Source: Camarhynchus parvulus
Taxonomy: Eukaryota; Chordata; Aves; Passeriformes; Thraupidae
DNA length: 64,000 bases
Assembly: GCF_901933205.1 (NCBI RefSeq)
Contig: NC_044574.1
Location: 5,416,733 to 5,480,732, forward strand
Direction of reading: 5' to 3'
In this document: one piece after another, positions 37,231-48,397 of the stretch
Numbering within the stretch: position 1 is the stretch's first letter
Layout: every line of letters begins with the position of its first letter
The notes under the pieces: model-generated
What the model was told of the DNA's origin: nothing
Database searches by the model: none
What the model saw: only the letters and a program-made list of their open reading frames with translations
Position numbers and translations under genes: made by a program

Positions 37231-39689
37231 GCCTGTAGAAACAGAAATCCCTACTTATTTGGGAAAATAAAGAAGCCAAGGTGCACAGTACTGCCTTCTG
37301 GTTTGATTACATGCTACATAAGGTAGGAAGTTATCAAATAAGAAAAATATTAAATAAGAATTTTATTTCTATTAAATAAGAAAACAGCACCTCTGTTCTG
37401 GTTGTCTGATCCTCTGAGGGCTCCAGAGCTAAACTCTGCTTTGTCTCACCTCCTTCTGCCCCATCAGCAGTGACCACTCTGCTCCAGATTTCAGCTCCAC
37501 ACAGAGCTGACTCCTCTGCAGCCCTGCTCCCCCCTCAGTCTATTTGGTGGCCTCATGATGAACATTATTCAACAAAATGGACAATGAAAGTTTGTATCTC
37601 CTCAAAGCAAGAGGAAAATTAAATAATGATGCAAAATAAAAGCTTGATTAAATTATCCTGAGTTTTTCAAGGCACAAGACCATGGCTGTCATCATTGAAA
37701 AGTTGTATGGGAGACCTTCAGACCAGATGGGATGTCCTAAAGCATCTCTAATGTACTAGAAACTTTGCATTTACATGTAATTCTCAGAATTTTCTGTTTG
37801 TACCATACCAAAGCATTCAGAATGAAGGTAAAAATATGTACACAGTTTAATAAATTTACATCAATAGAAGTTATTTGAACAAGGACAAAACTTATTTCTT
37901 TTTTGACATTTGCATTTGAAAGCTGATATTTTGACATTGCCACCAACTCCAGCAACATTTCAACTTAACTTGGCAAATTAATACAAAATTGAAGGGATTA
38001 AATAATCTGAAATTGAAACACTTGAAGTAATATAGATGACTTTGGTGACTGCAAACATTCTCAGTAATGTTGTTGATATTTTCTTTTGTGGCAGTACCCA
38101 TTTCCTCCTTCCTACTCCCAGCATTTATTCCAGTTATAGCCAGATCTTGTCCACATCTCTTCTTATTTATGCTTATTTTTCAGCATGGTGAAGGAGTGAG
38201 AAGAAGCTTTTTCACCCAGGTCTAGATTGAATTATGACCATTTTTATATCTGAAAATTAGAGAGCTTCCTGTGACATCAGATTTCAGAGACTGCCTGTAA
38301 GAAAACCTATGAGAAACAAAAGCATATAAATTAAAAGTTTTCAGGCAAATTAATTAGCATGGTTCCATAAATTATACTAATGTTTGGGCTTTAGCTTTTT
38401 AAAGCTATTGTCTTTTATTGCTTTTTTAGATAAATGGTCAGTAGATAATTATCTCTATTTGTTAAAAAAAGGTCTTTTGTGCTCCAGAAATTGTTCTACC
38501 CTAGGATGAATGGGCAATTCAGAATCACATTAATATTCTCACTCTTGTAAAATTTCAGGCTGGATTAAGGAGGGTATCAGGGGGGAGAGTCAGAAGTTTT
38601 TTGAGCGAGAGAAACTCGATAAAATTTCAACCTACAGAAGTATGCCACAAAAATATGACTGATTTGCAATCTGATCCCAGGGCAAAGCATATAACTGCAG
38701 TTCCCTGAATTGAAAATAGAAGCTGCTTCTATTTTACTGGGCATTTATGAGGTAGAAGGAACCATCAAGGATGCTACAAAATAGAGTCTGGACCATTTAA
38801 GTCATATAAGCCACAGACACAACCGCAAGGAAGTGACTTCTATGGTGTTTTGCAAGACTTATTTTATCTTTTTCATAACATACTGAAATTATAGTTTGTT
38901 CCTTCCCTGCATCTATGGATATGATGCTACATTTTATATTTCCATGGCTGGGACTTAAAGAAAAAAGCAAACAAATCTCTTAAGAAAATAAGATCATGTC
39001 ATTACTGTTAAATGCCTTTCAAGATTTCTACGTACTTTATTAAAAAGAAACTTGTGCAAAATTATTACAGAACCCTACTTCTTACTGGTACATTGCCTTT
39101 GTGCAAATATCATGCAAATTTCTACTCAAAAACTTAATTCTCATATTTCCTGATACCAGCTCACTTCTTTCAGTAAAGAAAAAAAGGAAGTGAGATTAAC
39201 ATTTTTATCTTTGATTACTATCACTAGCAAATAATAGACCCAGTTCTGGCACATAGTTAAAGGCAAATTTTGCCCCAGAGAATTTGCCATCTGTTCAGGC
39301 AAGTCTCACAAAGCATAGGAGGAACAGGCTACTGATCTCCTGGTTTTGTTAGAAAAAACATAAGAGGGTAAAAGATGCTCCCAAATGAAATGAAGGGCAA
39401 AGAAAGAAGTGAATTTCCTAAACTGTCTTCCAGAACCAAAATACAAAATATTCTCTCTACCTATCTTGATATGTGGGATGATGGTACAGGGAATATTTAT
39501 GCTGCTGATGATGGTAATGGTGATGATAACAGTTTTAAAAATACAATCACAAATTTTGACCTCTGGGGTTAAAGGTAGAATGTATGAAAGAGTGATGACA
39601 CTTTGGAACGGATTTTATCTGAAGATATAAGTCAATCTCAGCTAGGGGGGCTGAGCTGACTAAATTTCAGAATGTGACAGAATTAGCAG
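36685..39689. other. AT-rich single-copy DNA, no gene seen
   Basis: No supported gene. A poly-T run lies at about 37208-37230. The rest is unassigned. Confidence 0.4.
37208..37230. repeat. Poly(T) run
   Basis: An uninterrupted run of about 23 T on the plus strand, preceded by a T-rich 'tttgatttttttcttc' lead. It could be the reverse-strand tail of an unrecognised retrotransposed sequence, but no adjacent source sequence was identified. Confidence 0.85.
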
Positions 39690-40805
39690 CAATGTCCATC
39701 AGTTTTTCAAAAATCTGGGACACTGGCTATTGATCAGCAGGCACATACTGCTCCTTACAAAATGGAAGAAAAAGGAATTCACCAAGTATAGACCAATTAA
39801 GCTGACCTCAATAATATGTTAGAGATATAGAACACATTTTCAACTGAAAAATTAGTGAAAGACATGAAACTAAAAGAATTATGGGATAAAATGAAACTTG
39901 AATTTACCAAGTTTAGACCAAGCCAAACTAACTCGGTCTGATTTTATTCCTGTAACAGAAATTATATTCTGCAGACAGGCAGTGCTCTGGCTCTCATCTC
40001 TTTGGACTTGAGGAAAGCGTTTCACATAATGAGCCACATGGAGAATTTTCACCAAAACAGAGTGAGATGGAATTGCTAAAAAGCTGCCAGGTCCAAAAGA
40101 TCCCCTTAAAAGGCATATGGGAACGGATTGTATGATAGGAAAACCTTCCTGCCTGGAAGCATTCTTCAGATGCGCTTTTTGAGGATCAGCACTGGGACCA
40201 ATTTTACTTGGTATTTTCATCAGTGACCCTGACACAAAAATACGTAGGAAATTGATCACTTGGTTTGGCAGCAAGTAAGGATGTGCTGTCAATAAACTGA
40301 GGGGAAAAATGTCAGACAGGAAGAAACAGACCTGCTCAGCTACTGGGATAATAGAAATGTAGTCAGAAAAGTGCCAAGAAATGTACATCTCCTGAGAAAA
40401 ATTATTGCTAGATCCTGAGAGGTTATTAATGGGACATGATAGAAGATGAGAAGAACAGGAAGCTATAAAAACATTGATATAGTCCTACATTTTTTTCCTT
40501 TTTTTTTTACTGTTGAGATAAGGAATTATTCATTCTGCTATATGTGACTGTGGTGAAGTGCTAATAATCACACAACACACAGTTCTGGTCAGGTTATTTG
40601 TGAAAAAAGAGGCAGCATAACTGCAACAGAAGCAAGAAGAGGATAATTGGGAAGAGAAGATTTACTATACCACAGGGATTTGGAGAAATATTTGCTACAC
40701 CACTGTTTTACCAAAATGAAGATAAAGAGAGGAGAGGGTTGCCCTTTGTAAGTGATCTTACACAAGTGATCTTTCCTTAGGGGAGGACAGATAGGAGGTG
40801 ACACA
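39690..40805 (+). mobile_element. Ancient CR1-type LINE with reverse-transcriptase remnants
   Basis: Strongly decayed but recognisable in the plus orientation. At about 39992-40039 one frame reads LDLRKAFHIMSH, matching the 'LDF-KAFD-VSH' reverse-transcriptase motif of CR1 LINEs. About 145 bases further on (near 40183) a frame reads GSALGPILLGIFISDPD, matching the 'GSVLGPLLFNIFINDLD' motif. The catalytic YADD/FADD box that should follow is degraded. At about 40555-40690 the text resembles the post-RT 3' region ('agttctggtca', 'gaggataattgggaagag'). Frameshifts and stops show it is inactive. The 169-codon minus-strand frame at 39879-40388 is antisense to it and not a gene. Confidence 0.75.
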
Positions 40806-40827
40806 CAAGAAAAAGTTGAAGTAAACT

Positions 40828-41133
40828 ATAGAATCATAGAATGTTAAGGGCTTGGAATGGACATTAAGGATCATCTAGTTCCCTCCCATGGGAAGGGACA
40901 CTTTCCACTCAAGCAGGTTGCTCAAGGCTTTATCCACCCTTGCTTTGACTGGGGACATCCACAACCTCCCTGAACAATCTGTTCCAGTGTGCCACCACCC
41001 TCAGAGAAAAACATTTCTTCCTAATATCTAACCTAAATTTTCCCTCTTCCAGAGAAAAACATTTCTTCCTAATATCTAACCTAAATTTTCCCTCTTCCAA
41101 TTTGTACCCATTACTCCTTGTCTTATGACCTAA
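40828..41133 (-). mobile_element. CR1 LINE 3' end, minus strand, with 48-bp internal duplication
   Basis: Starts with the complement of the CR1 terminus ('tagaatcatagaatg', 'atcatctagttcc'). It continues through 'acaacctccctgaacaatctgttccagtgt' (in parts) and 'tttcttcctaatatctaacctaa' to 'ctccttgtcttatgac'. An exact 48-base tandem duplication lies inside it (41003-41050 and 41051-41098). It abuts the ancient plus-strand CR1 and is less decayed, so it is probably a later insertion. Confidence 0.85.
41003..41098. repeat. Exact 48-bp tandem duplication
   Basis: Positions 41003-41050 are repeated base for base at 41051-41098, from 'agagaaaaac' to 'ccctcttcc'. It falls within the 3' region of a CR1 element. 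Confidence 0.95.
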
Positions 41134-44100
41134 ATGACCCTAAGAAATTAAGGCTGGAGATCAGGAGAACATTTCCAAGGATGTGAAGTGAGATTATGAG
41201 GTGGTTTCTCAGGACCAGTGGAAGGATTTTCACTGTGTGAAGGAAGGAGAGGGAATCTCTCTCCCTTTGAAAGACAACAGGATAAGGCATGTACCTACTC
41301 TGTGCCTGGGATAGGACACCTGGCACACCAGGAGGGCTAGCCCGGAGAAAGGACAGGGAAATGGGCAGGGAAAGAAGGGAGCTGCTGTCAGTGCAGGACA
41401 AGATCCCCACCCAGGGGAGATGTCAGACTCTGCTCCTGTGGTACAAAAAGGAGCTGGGGAGAAAAAGTTGAAAAATTAAATGCAGCCTTGAGAAACCCTG
41501 AGCCATCTCTGCTGCGCTCAACAGAGGGAATGCTCACAGCTCCTGCCCTGTCCTCTGATTGTGATTCCAACATCCCTGCAGGAGGGACCACTCAGAGAGT
41601 CCTGTTCATCCAGCCAGGGACTTCCCAGAGCTTACATATATCTAAACCATGACTTCTTGCACTAAATTCTTGCTCATTTGGCTGGATTGGGCACATTTCA
41701 CTCCAAGTGGATCCAGTGAAGAACAAGACAGGCCAGGCTTAAACTTTTGGTGATTGCTTCTGAAAACACAGGCACCAATTTCCTGAATGAGACCCTAAAT
41801 GGGAACAGGCTGTTTAAGTTGAATCCTCTCCTAGGAAATCAGCTTATTACTATCAAGAATTTTTTTTTCTCAGCACTATTTTATTGGATTTTTAAAAACC
41901 AATCACAAGAAAACAGCAATGCCCCAAAATAAAGAGCTCTGTGAAAATGGCTGTGCCAAATGCTTCTCTGACACATTTAACACCTCCCTAATAATGTTTT
42001 TTATAATTGTTTCAGAATGAAAATGTACACCATAACACCCTGAAAATGGCTCATGCATATTCATACCTTCCATGTGTTAACTGCTGGGGAATGTTCTCAG
42101 ATTGCTTTGCTTTATAAATTGTTACTTATTTACCACACCAGTTGGCGACTCTGGGGTGGCATATGTGAAACGAATTTGCAGTTTCTATTACAGCTAGTTG
42201 CAATTTTCCAATGAAACACTTTTTAAACTAAGAGGAAAAACAACAAAAAGAATCACCCTGATCCATTAATCTGGAAGGCAATGCTTTGTAGAACAGTATT
42301 TGACAGAACATGGACAGGGTTTTTAAGAAGCATTTTCCAAATATGCAGGAAGATCACATGGGTGATTTCTGGGTGCTCCAGAACAGCTCCCCCATGGGAG
42401 TAGATCCCACATGGCTCTAATCTGGCAAAATCCCTAAAACTGAGTTTGGGAATTCCACATTTTGTCAAAGACCACCTCCTGGCTCCATAGCAGTAACCTC
42501 CTGGTGATTTTCTCTTGCTTTACTCTCAAACCTCCCAAAATCTGAGCTACTGGGTCAGCAACCAAGACCTTGCAGCTCTGGCTTCCAGCCCTGCTCACAT
42601 AAAACATAATATGCAAAACTGATAATGATATATACATATCATTAGAGAAAATAAAGTCTTTCTGGAAAGCCCACAGTAATTTCCTTCTTCTAAAAGCAGA
42701 TCTGGTTGGGAAAATCTTTCTCCTTTTTCATCCATGAATAAAAAATTTTCCCCTCAGCTTTACCATATTTATTTTGCTCTAAAATAATTAAAAATCATTA
42801 AAGTTTCCCCAAAGCGGACTCTGAATTTGAAACACAATCATAAAACAAGCTGCTGCAAATTTTTTTTTAAGAGCCTGAAAATCTGAAATATGAAAGAATC
42901 AGATTCCTTGGCTCCCTCTTTGGCCAGGTGGTAGAACTGATTTCATAGCAGGAAAGGCAAATTCTTTTGAGGATCCAAACCCCTTTGAAAACAATGGGAA
43001 AACTACCACATTTCAAACATGGTCTCTATTAGCAGAGCTGGTTTTATATTATGTGTACACAGACACAGATCAAGAGAAAAACTGTTCACAGAATTTAATG
43101 GGATGGACTATGGAGTAGGTGGTGTTTAAAGTGTCTCCTGTGCAGTCTCTAAATGTGCTGTGTCTCTTGCTGTGCAGAATATTCAGCACATAAAAATAAA
43201 CTTTCTTCCCTTTTTTGTTCAGATGTTTGCAGGTCACCTTTCCACTCGTTGGGAGAACTGAAACTTTCTTTTTTTCTCCAGTCATGTTCCATCTATCACA
43301 CCGCACATCAAGAGAGGCGGGAGCAGATGTGTCAGACACAGAAAATGAGAGACAGAACAAAGAGAAATAGGCCCCTGAAGGAAAGAAAGAGAGAGGTTCC
43401 AAAAGCAGAAACAAGAAGTGAGAGAGATAAGGGACCCTAAAACAGACATAAATCAACAGAAAATCAAGTCCTTTGAAACAGAAGATAAAAAATCCCCCTA
43501 AAGAGAGAAAGGCAGCAAGGGACATCTGTCCATCAGAAGGACATACATATCTCCAAGAATTTTAATATCATTCCAGCCACAAGATGAAAATTCATCTGTA
43601 TCATTAATGAACATCTCACTAATCAGCCATTTCAAGTGCAATGTCTAACACAGATTACAGGATGAACAGTGTCTCCTCCAGCTCATCAGCCCTATGGTTC
43701 TACACCCACCTGGGAAAAGAGAAAGAAATAATCAATATGAGGTGCAGAAAGACCTAGTAATGACTTGATTGGAAGAACAGGTTTTGGTTGCTAGATAATA
43801 TTTGATTTACTGTCTAATAAGAATTTTTGCACAGCCCTTCAGATATTCTGAACTCTGCTGTAATTTCATCTATGATAGATTGCAAGGTTTGCCATAAAAT
43901 GACAAGGAGCAATTGAATGAATCCAAACTCGGCTGAATGGGTCATCTAAGGCTGCTGGAAGTGAAAAGAGCGAAGGGATGATGACATTGCACTAAAACAG
44001 ATGCCTTTTTTATTCAGCCAGATATCCAAGATCGTCTGTTGTTTAACCACCTGCAGAGCTGAAGCTGGAAAGTGGAGTAAGCTTTGGGAGACTGCTGTTC

Positions 44101-47100
44101 CTTTGTTCAGAACCCATTCCAGCTAAAGACTGTCACCAAAGTTTGACAGGTCCCTGAGCTAGTTAAACCTGTTCCTTCCTGTCTTTTTACCTTGTTTTTT
44201 CATCCAGCCTTAACTTTCTCATGGTTATTTTGGGGTTGATTTTTTTGCACTCACCCATACCATTTGATTAGAGAGCTAATCCCAAAATAGACGTGAGGAT
44301 GGCAAAGGGAAATGATCTGGCTCTCCTTAATTTTAAGTCATATCTAAAGTCATCTTGTTAAATGGCAGATGACAGAAGCCACCTGAAGGATAAAAATATG
44401 TCACTAGGCAGTGCTGAGGAACAGCTGAGAGTAAAAAGGCAAACAGATATTTAAAAACAGAATTAGAACTGGACCTTTATCTTTTCATGTGTTTGTTTTT
44501 TTTAACTCAAGCTTCCTTGTTTGGAAGGTATCTTCTTGTTGTGCACGTTACATTACAAAATACATTCTTGACAGAGGCTGGGACTTGGACACAGAAGCTA
44601 CAGAATTGTTGAAATGATTGAAAGAATGGCTCAAGCAATGGTTGGCAGCATTGATAGGCAGCTCTAAGCAAATGTGTATTTACTAAATGTCAGTTATAAG
44701 CACATTATAAGCCATGGAAATGATGAAAGAATTAATAATGAAATTGAAGCCATTAATTTATTTATTTATCAGTACTGGAAAATTCCTGAATGTCCTTGAA
44801 AGAACAGAAACTTGGACTTTAGATTCTCTCAGATGTTACATGCCAGGCTTTGGTAGAAGAAGGAGGAGGGAGAATAAAGGTCACTTTCAATCTGCTTCTT
44901 ATTTATAACATTCAGCTTGGAGACCTGGCCAACCTGGCTAAGATGGGTTGTTAAATGGATTGGCCTAGGGCAAGAAAATGAAAGTAAGTATGCTCTAAAA
45001 CTTTTGGGAACTTGGATCAGGGATTATTCCATCTGTTTAACGGCAGGACAGACACAATGTGGTTGATGAATGATGGAAGTGCTTTTTATCACTATGGTGT
45101 TAATGACATAATGAAGGTCTTTAAAGAGTACAAATGTGGTATTCTATAAATCTGCTCCTATACATTTTCCTTCATTTATCAATTATTAAGGGGATTTTCA
45201 CCTCCTGTTCTAGAAATTGCTGCAGAGTTACTGCATTGATTTAGGAGGGCTTTTAGCTGCTTTGATGTCTATTATATTTTACCATATTGGTGAGCAGGGT
45301 TTATTTCATCACACATATTCTTTTTAAAAGGTTTCAATATTGATAAAATCTGGGCAGATAGGTATGTAATAAATTTTCTTATTTTAATAGGATTATTTCA
45401 GAGAACAAAGTGTGAGAAAAATACTTGTACTAGACTTATGCTTGATAGTCAGTTTAACCCTTTTGAGGATATAATTCCTTGCAATCTGTTTAGCAGACAA
45501 GGGTGAGAGAAGACCCTCACCCCCACATCCTTCAAAAAAGATTTCTGCTTGTTCCATCTTTAGGCTGTTAAAAGCAATTTGTTGAAAATTTTAGCAATCT
45601 GGAGAATCTTAATCCTTTGCAATTAATCCTTCCTAAAATAAAAATAAAGTAACAGAGATGGGTTATTTCCTAATCACTAAAGATTATTTTCCTTTCTCTT
45701 GATCTTGCCTTTTAATTCCCACTTTCATTTATATAATCTTTCATTTTCCTTTCTTCTTTCAGCTTTTCCTAGGCAATACTTAATAACAGATGACACACCA
45801 GTCTGAAATGTGCTACAAAGGACAGACTATATTTGGAGGTTAAAAGAAGATATGAAAAAATGGTTGTACTACTTTTTATAGCCAGATGAAAAGAATATGA
45901 TGCAGTTGCTGACACAGTTGCCTGGTGCTATTAGGGAGGCTCTTGAGTGCCTTTCAGAAGACACCTGCTCTCCAGCTGTGAAAGGGCTCAGGGGCCCTTT
46001 GGGTCCTCTGTCAGCCCTGACAGCCCAGTCCTGGCGTTTTGGATAATTTAGGGCATCTCAAATGGCACTAGGAAGAAGAGAACTCAGCCCAAAGGTGGGA
46101 TTTTATTCTGAGTTAGACAAAGCAAAACAAATATTTACAAATGGGCTTCATGTCCCATCTCTCATCAGTCAGTAGAGACTTGGTAAGATTCGGGAAGTCT
46201 GGAGTCCAAGGAGGTGCTCAGGTGACGAAATGTGCATTTCCACTCAGGGTAAGAGAAACCTCTAAAACTTCATTCATAACTTAACTCTATTCTGTGAATC
46301 TCACTAGCAACAAAAGGAGCTCAGACACCCACCTTGTGATGTAGGCACTGACATTTCAGTGACTACAATCTCAAGCTGAGTACCAGTCACAATTTCCCAC
46401 AGATGATAGCAAGGTATGAACTATTTAAGCACCAGTGTAGATAACAAATTTAAGTTCTTATTTCTATAGAATTTGAACCAAGATAATTCCAGTGACTTTC
46501 TTGTCTCATCTGTGCTGTCCTCTCCACAAGCACATAGATAAGAAGGCACCCAAATAGTCATGGACTAACACTGAGTGTCACTTTCTTGATTAAATGTCAA
46601 TGGCATATTTTGCACCATTGATTGAATTATGGCATGTCCTACTTGGAGACCAAAGTGCATCAACTGGTTGTCCTCAGGAAGTCAGCTCTTTTGTTCCTCA
46701 GGTAACACAATGTATGGTCTTGCCTCACCTATCACCCAAACAGAATATTTTCTTTTGTAGTATATAATAAAGAGAATATTATTCCTTGTTTCCTTCCCCT
46801 TTTTAACATTAAAATGAATAGATGGATGCAAACCTTACTTAGTGACCAGGACACACTGACATTTTGAGCAACCCATTTTTAGAATTAAGATGCAAATCTA
46901 GCTGGGCATAAAGAAATATTTCAAGCTGCAAAACTTATTTTGTGTTATTTTCTCACAAAATGCCAAGGAACAAGAAAAGAAATCTAGAATAGAAATGTAG
47001 AGTTATCTCCTTCTCTCTTATGTTCATGACATCCTTCTTTCTTCAGACTATTTCAAGTCTCCTCATAAAATGAAAAATGAATCTTCTCTTTATGACTCTC

Positions 47101-47296
47101 AAACTTGATATGATCAAAACTACAGCTTTTCTCATCCTAGAGGAATCTCACTGAACATGACAGAAATCATGTGAAGTTACACTAGGAAAAACAAACAAGC
47201 ATACAAATACTTCCCCAGGCCACTTTCTGTCACTTTGCAGAACAAAAAATCAATTATTTTTAAAAACTCAAAAATGTGCATCATTAATTTAAAAGC
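41134..47296. other. Long single-copy stretch, no gene supported
   Basis: AT-rich, with a slightly GC-richer patch at about 41280-41620. The longest frame (151 codons, minus, 43070-43525) is unrecognised and shares its region with a 95-codon plus-strand frame, so neither is convincing. The segment 42040-42180 ends in 'gttggcgactctggggtgg', which faintly recalls sequence just downstream of an LTR, but no LTR was established. Confidence 0.4.
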
Positions 47297-47389
47297 ATGC
47301 AAGTATTTGGGGCTGGAGCATGTCCAGAGAAGGGAACAGAGCTAAGGAAGGGGCTGGAGCACCAGGAGTGGCTGAGGGAGCTGGGGGGA
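47297..47389 (+). mobile_element. CR1 LINE, upstream part (split by LTR insertion)
   Basis: Contains 'ggctggagcatgtccagaga', 'gctggagcaccaggagtgg' and 'ctgagggagctgggg', standard CR1 text in plus orientation. The element stops abruptly at 47389 and resumes at 48007. The last five bases before the break (47385-47389, gggga) are repeated at the resumption point. Confidence 0.85.
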
Positions 47390-48006
47390 TGTCAGAACCC
47401 AGGACATTCCTCTGGCTGCCCTGGAGGACTCGAGACCCTTCCAGGGGGCTCAGAGACCTTGGCACGGAGTCAAAAACACCTGTGCCTTCAATTTTAACTC
47501 ATGGAAACAATTACCAACCTTGTGTGAAGAGTTACGAGCCACAAGGGTTTGAATAGAATGATAGTGAATTTATCACAGGGTGAAAATGTAGAATTTTGGG
47601 GTTTTTAGAATGGGAGTTCAAGAGGCAAGATGGAAGAATCTGGGCATGTCCTGTCTTTCTCCTTCTTCTTCTTGCCCTCCATCTTCTGCTGTGATGGTGG
47701 CAATTTTGGATTGGTTTAGGAGAGAGACAGACTGTCTAACATAGGTGATAGGTATTGGAAAATTATTGTAAATAAAGTACACATAGTTTTTAGTATAAAA
47801 GATAACACCACCCCAAGGGCAGTCAGAGTGCCTCAACCCGACCTGCTGGACAAATCTCAGCTGGTCAGAGAAAGAATGTATTAGATAAGAGAAAATAAAC
47901 AACCTTGAAAAGCAGAGCCAAGGAATCCCAACTTCTTTGAGCATGGGATTGGGAAAAAAGACTTTTTAATACCTCAGGAGCCATTTCAGCAACAACAAAC
48001 CTGAGA
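47390..48006 (+). mobile_element. Solo LTR inserted into a CR1 element
   Basis: A 617-base LTR with near-inverted ends, TGTCAG at the left and CTGAGA at the right (one mismatch from the perfect inverse). It is flanked by the 5-bp direct repeat gggga (47385-47389 and 48007-48011). Internally it has a CT-rich 'ttctccttcttcttcttgccc', a TATA box in 'agtataaaagataac' (about 47790), and 'gagaaaataaacaacc' as polyadenylation signal (about 47892). A 5-bp target duplication fits gamma- or spuma-like avian ERV classes. Without internal genes the class is inferred only. Confidence 0.8.
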
Positions 48007-48397
48007 GGGGAACTCAGGGAAAATGAGGTTCTGGGAGAACCTTGTGGCTCTGTACAACTCCCTGACAGCAGGGGACAACCAGGGGGGTTTGGGCTCTGCT
48101 CCCAGGGAATGAGGGACTGGACGAGAGGAAATGGTCTCAGGTTGTGCCAGGGAGGTTTAGATTGGATATTAGGGAAAATTTCTTCACTGAGCAGGTGGCC
48201 AAGCATTGTAGCAGGCTGCCTGGGGAAGTCGTCGAGCCACCATGCCTGTAAGTGTCCATAAACCATTTGGATGTGGCATTTGGGGACATGGTTTAGTGGT
48301 GAACATGGCTTTTAGTGTTAACCCAGTGCTGGGTTAATGGTTGGAGTTGATGATCTCAGGTATCTTTTCCAACAGTATCAATTCCATGATCCTATAG
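48007..48397 (+). mobile_element. CR1 LINE, 3' part (continuation after LTR)
   Basis: Resumes the CR1 of 47297-47389. Landmarks are 'ctgtacaactccctgacag', 'ggacgagaggaaatgg', 'gtgccagggaggtttagatt', 'tattagggaaaatttcttca', 'aggctgcctggggaagt', 'gttggagttgatgatctcag' and a terminus ending 'attccatgatcctata'. Plus orientation, with the 3' end at about 48397. Confidence 0.88.

Noticed and set aside
39879..40388. 169-codon minus-strand frame
   Set aside because: It is antisense to the ancient plus-strand CR1 reverse-transcriptase remnant and carries no recognisable domain of its own.
43070..43525. 151-codon minus-strand frame
   Set aside because: No recognisable domain, and it overlaps a 95-codon plus-strand frame. 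Its length is within chance expectation for 64 kb in six frames.
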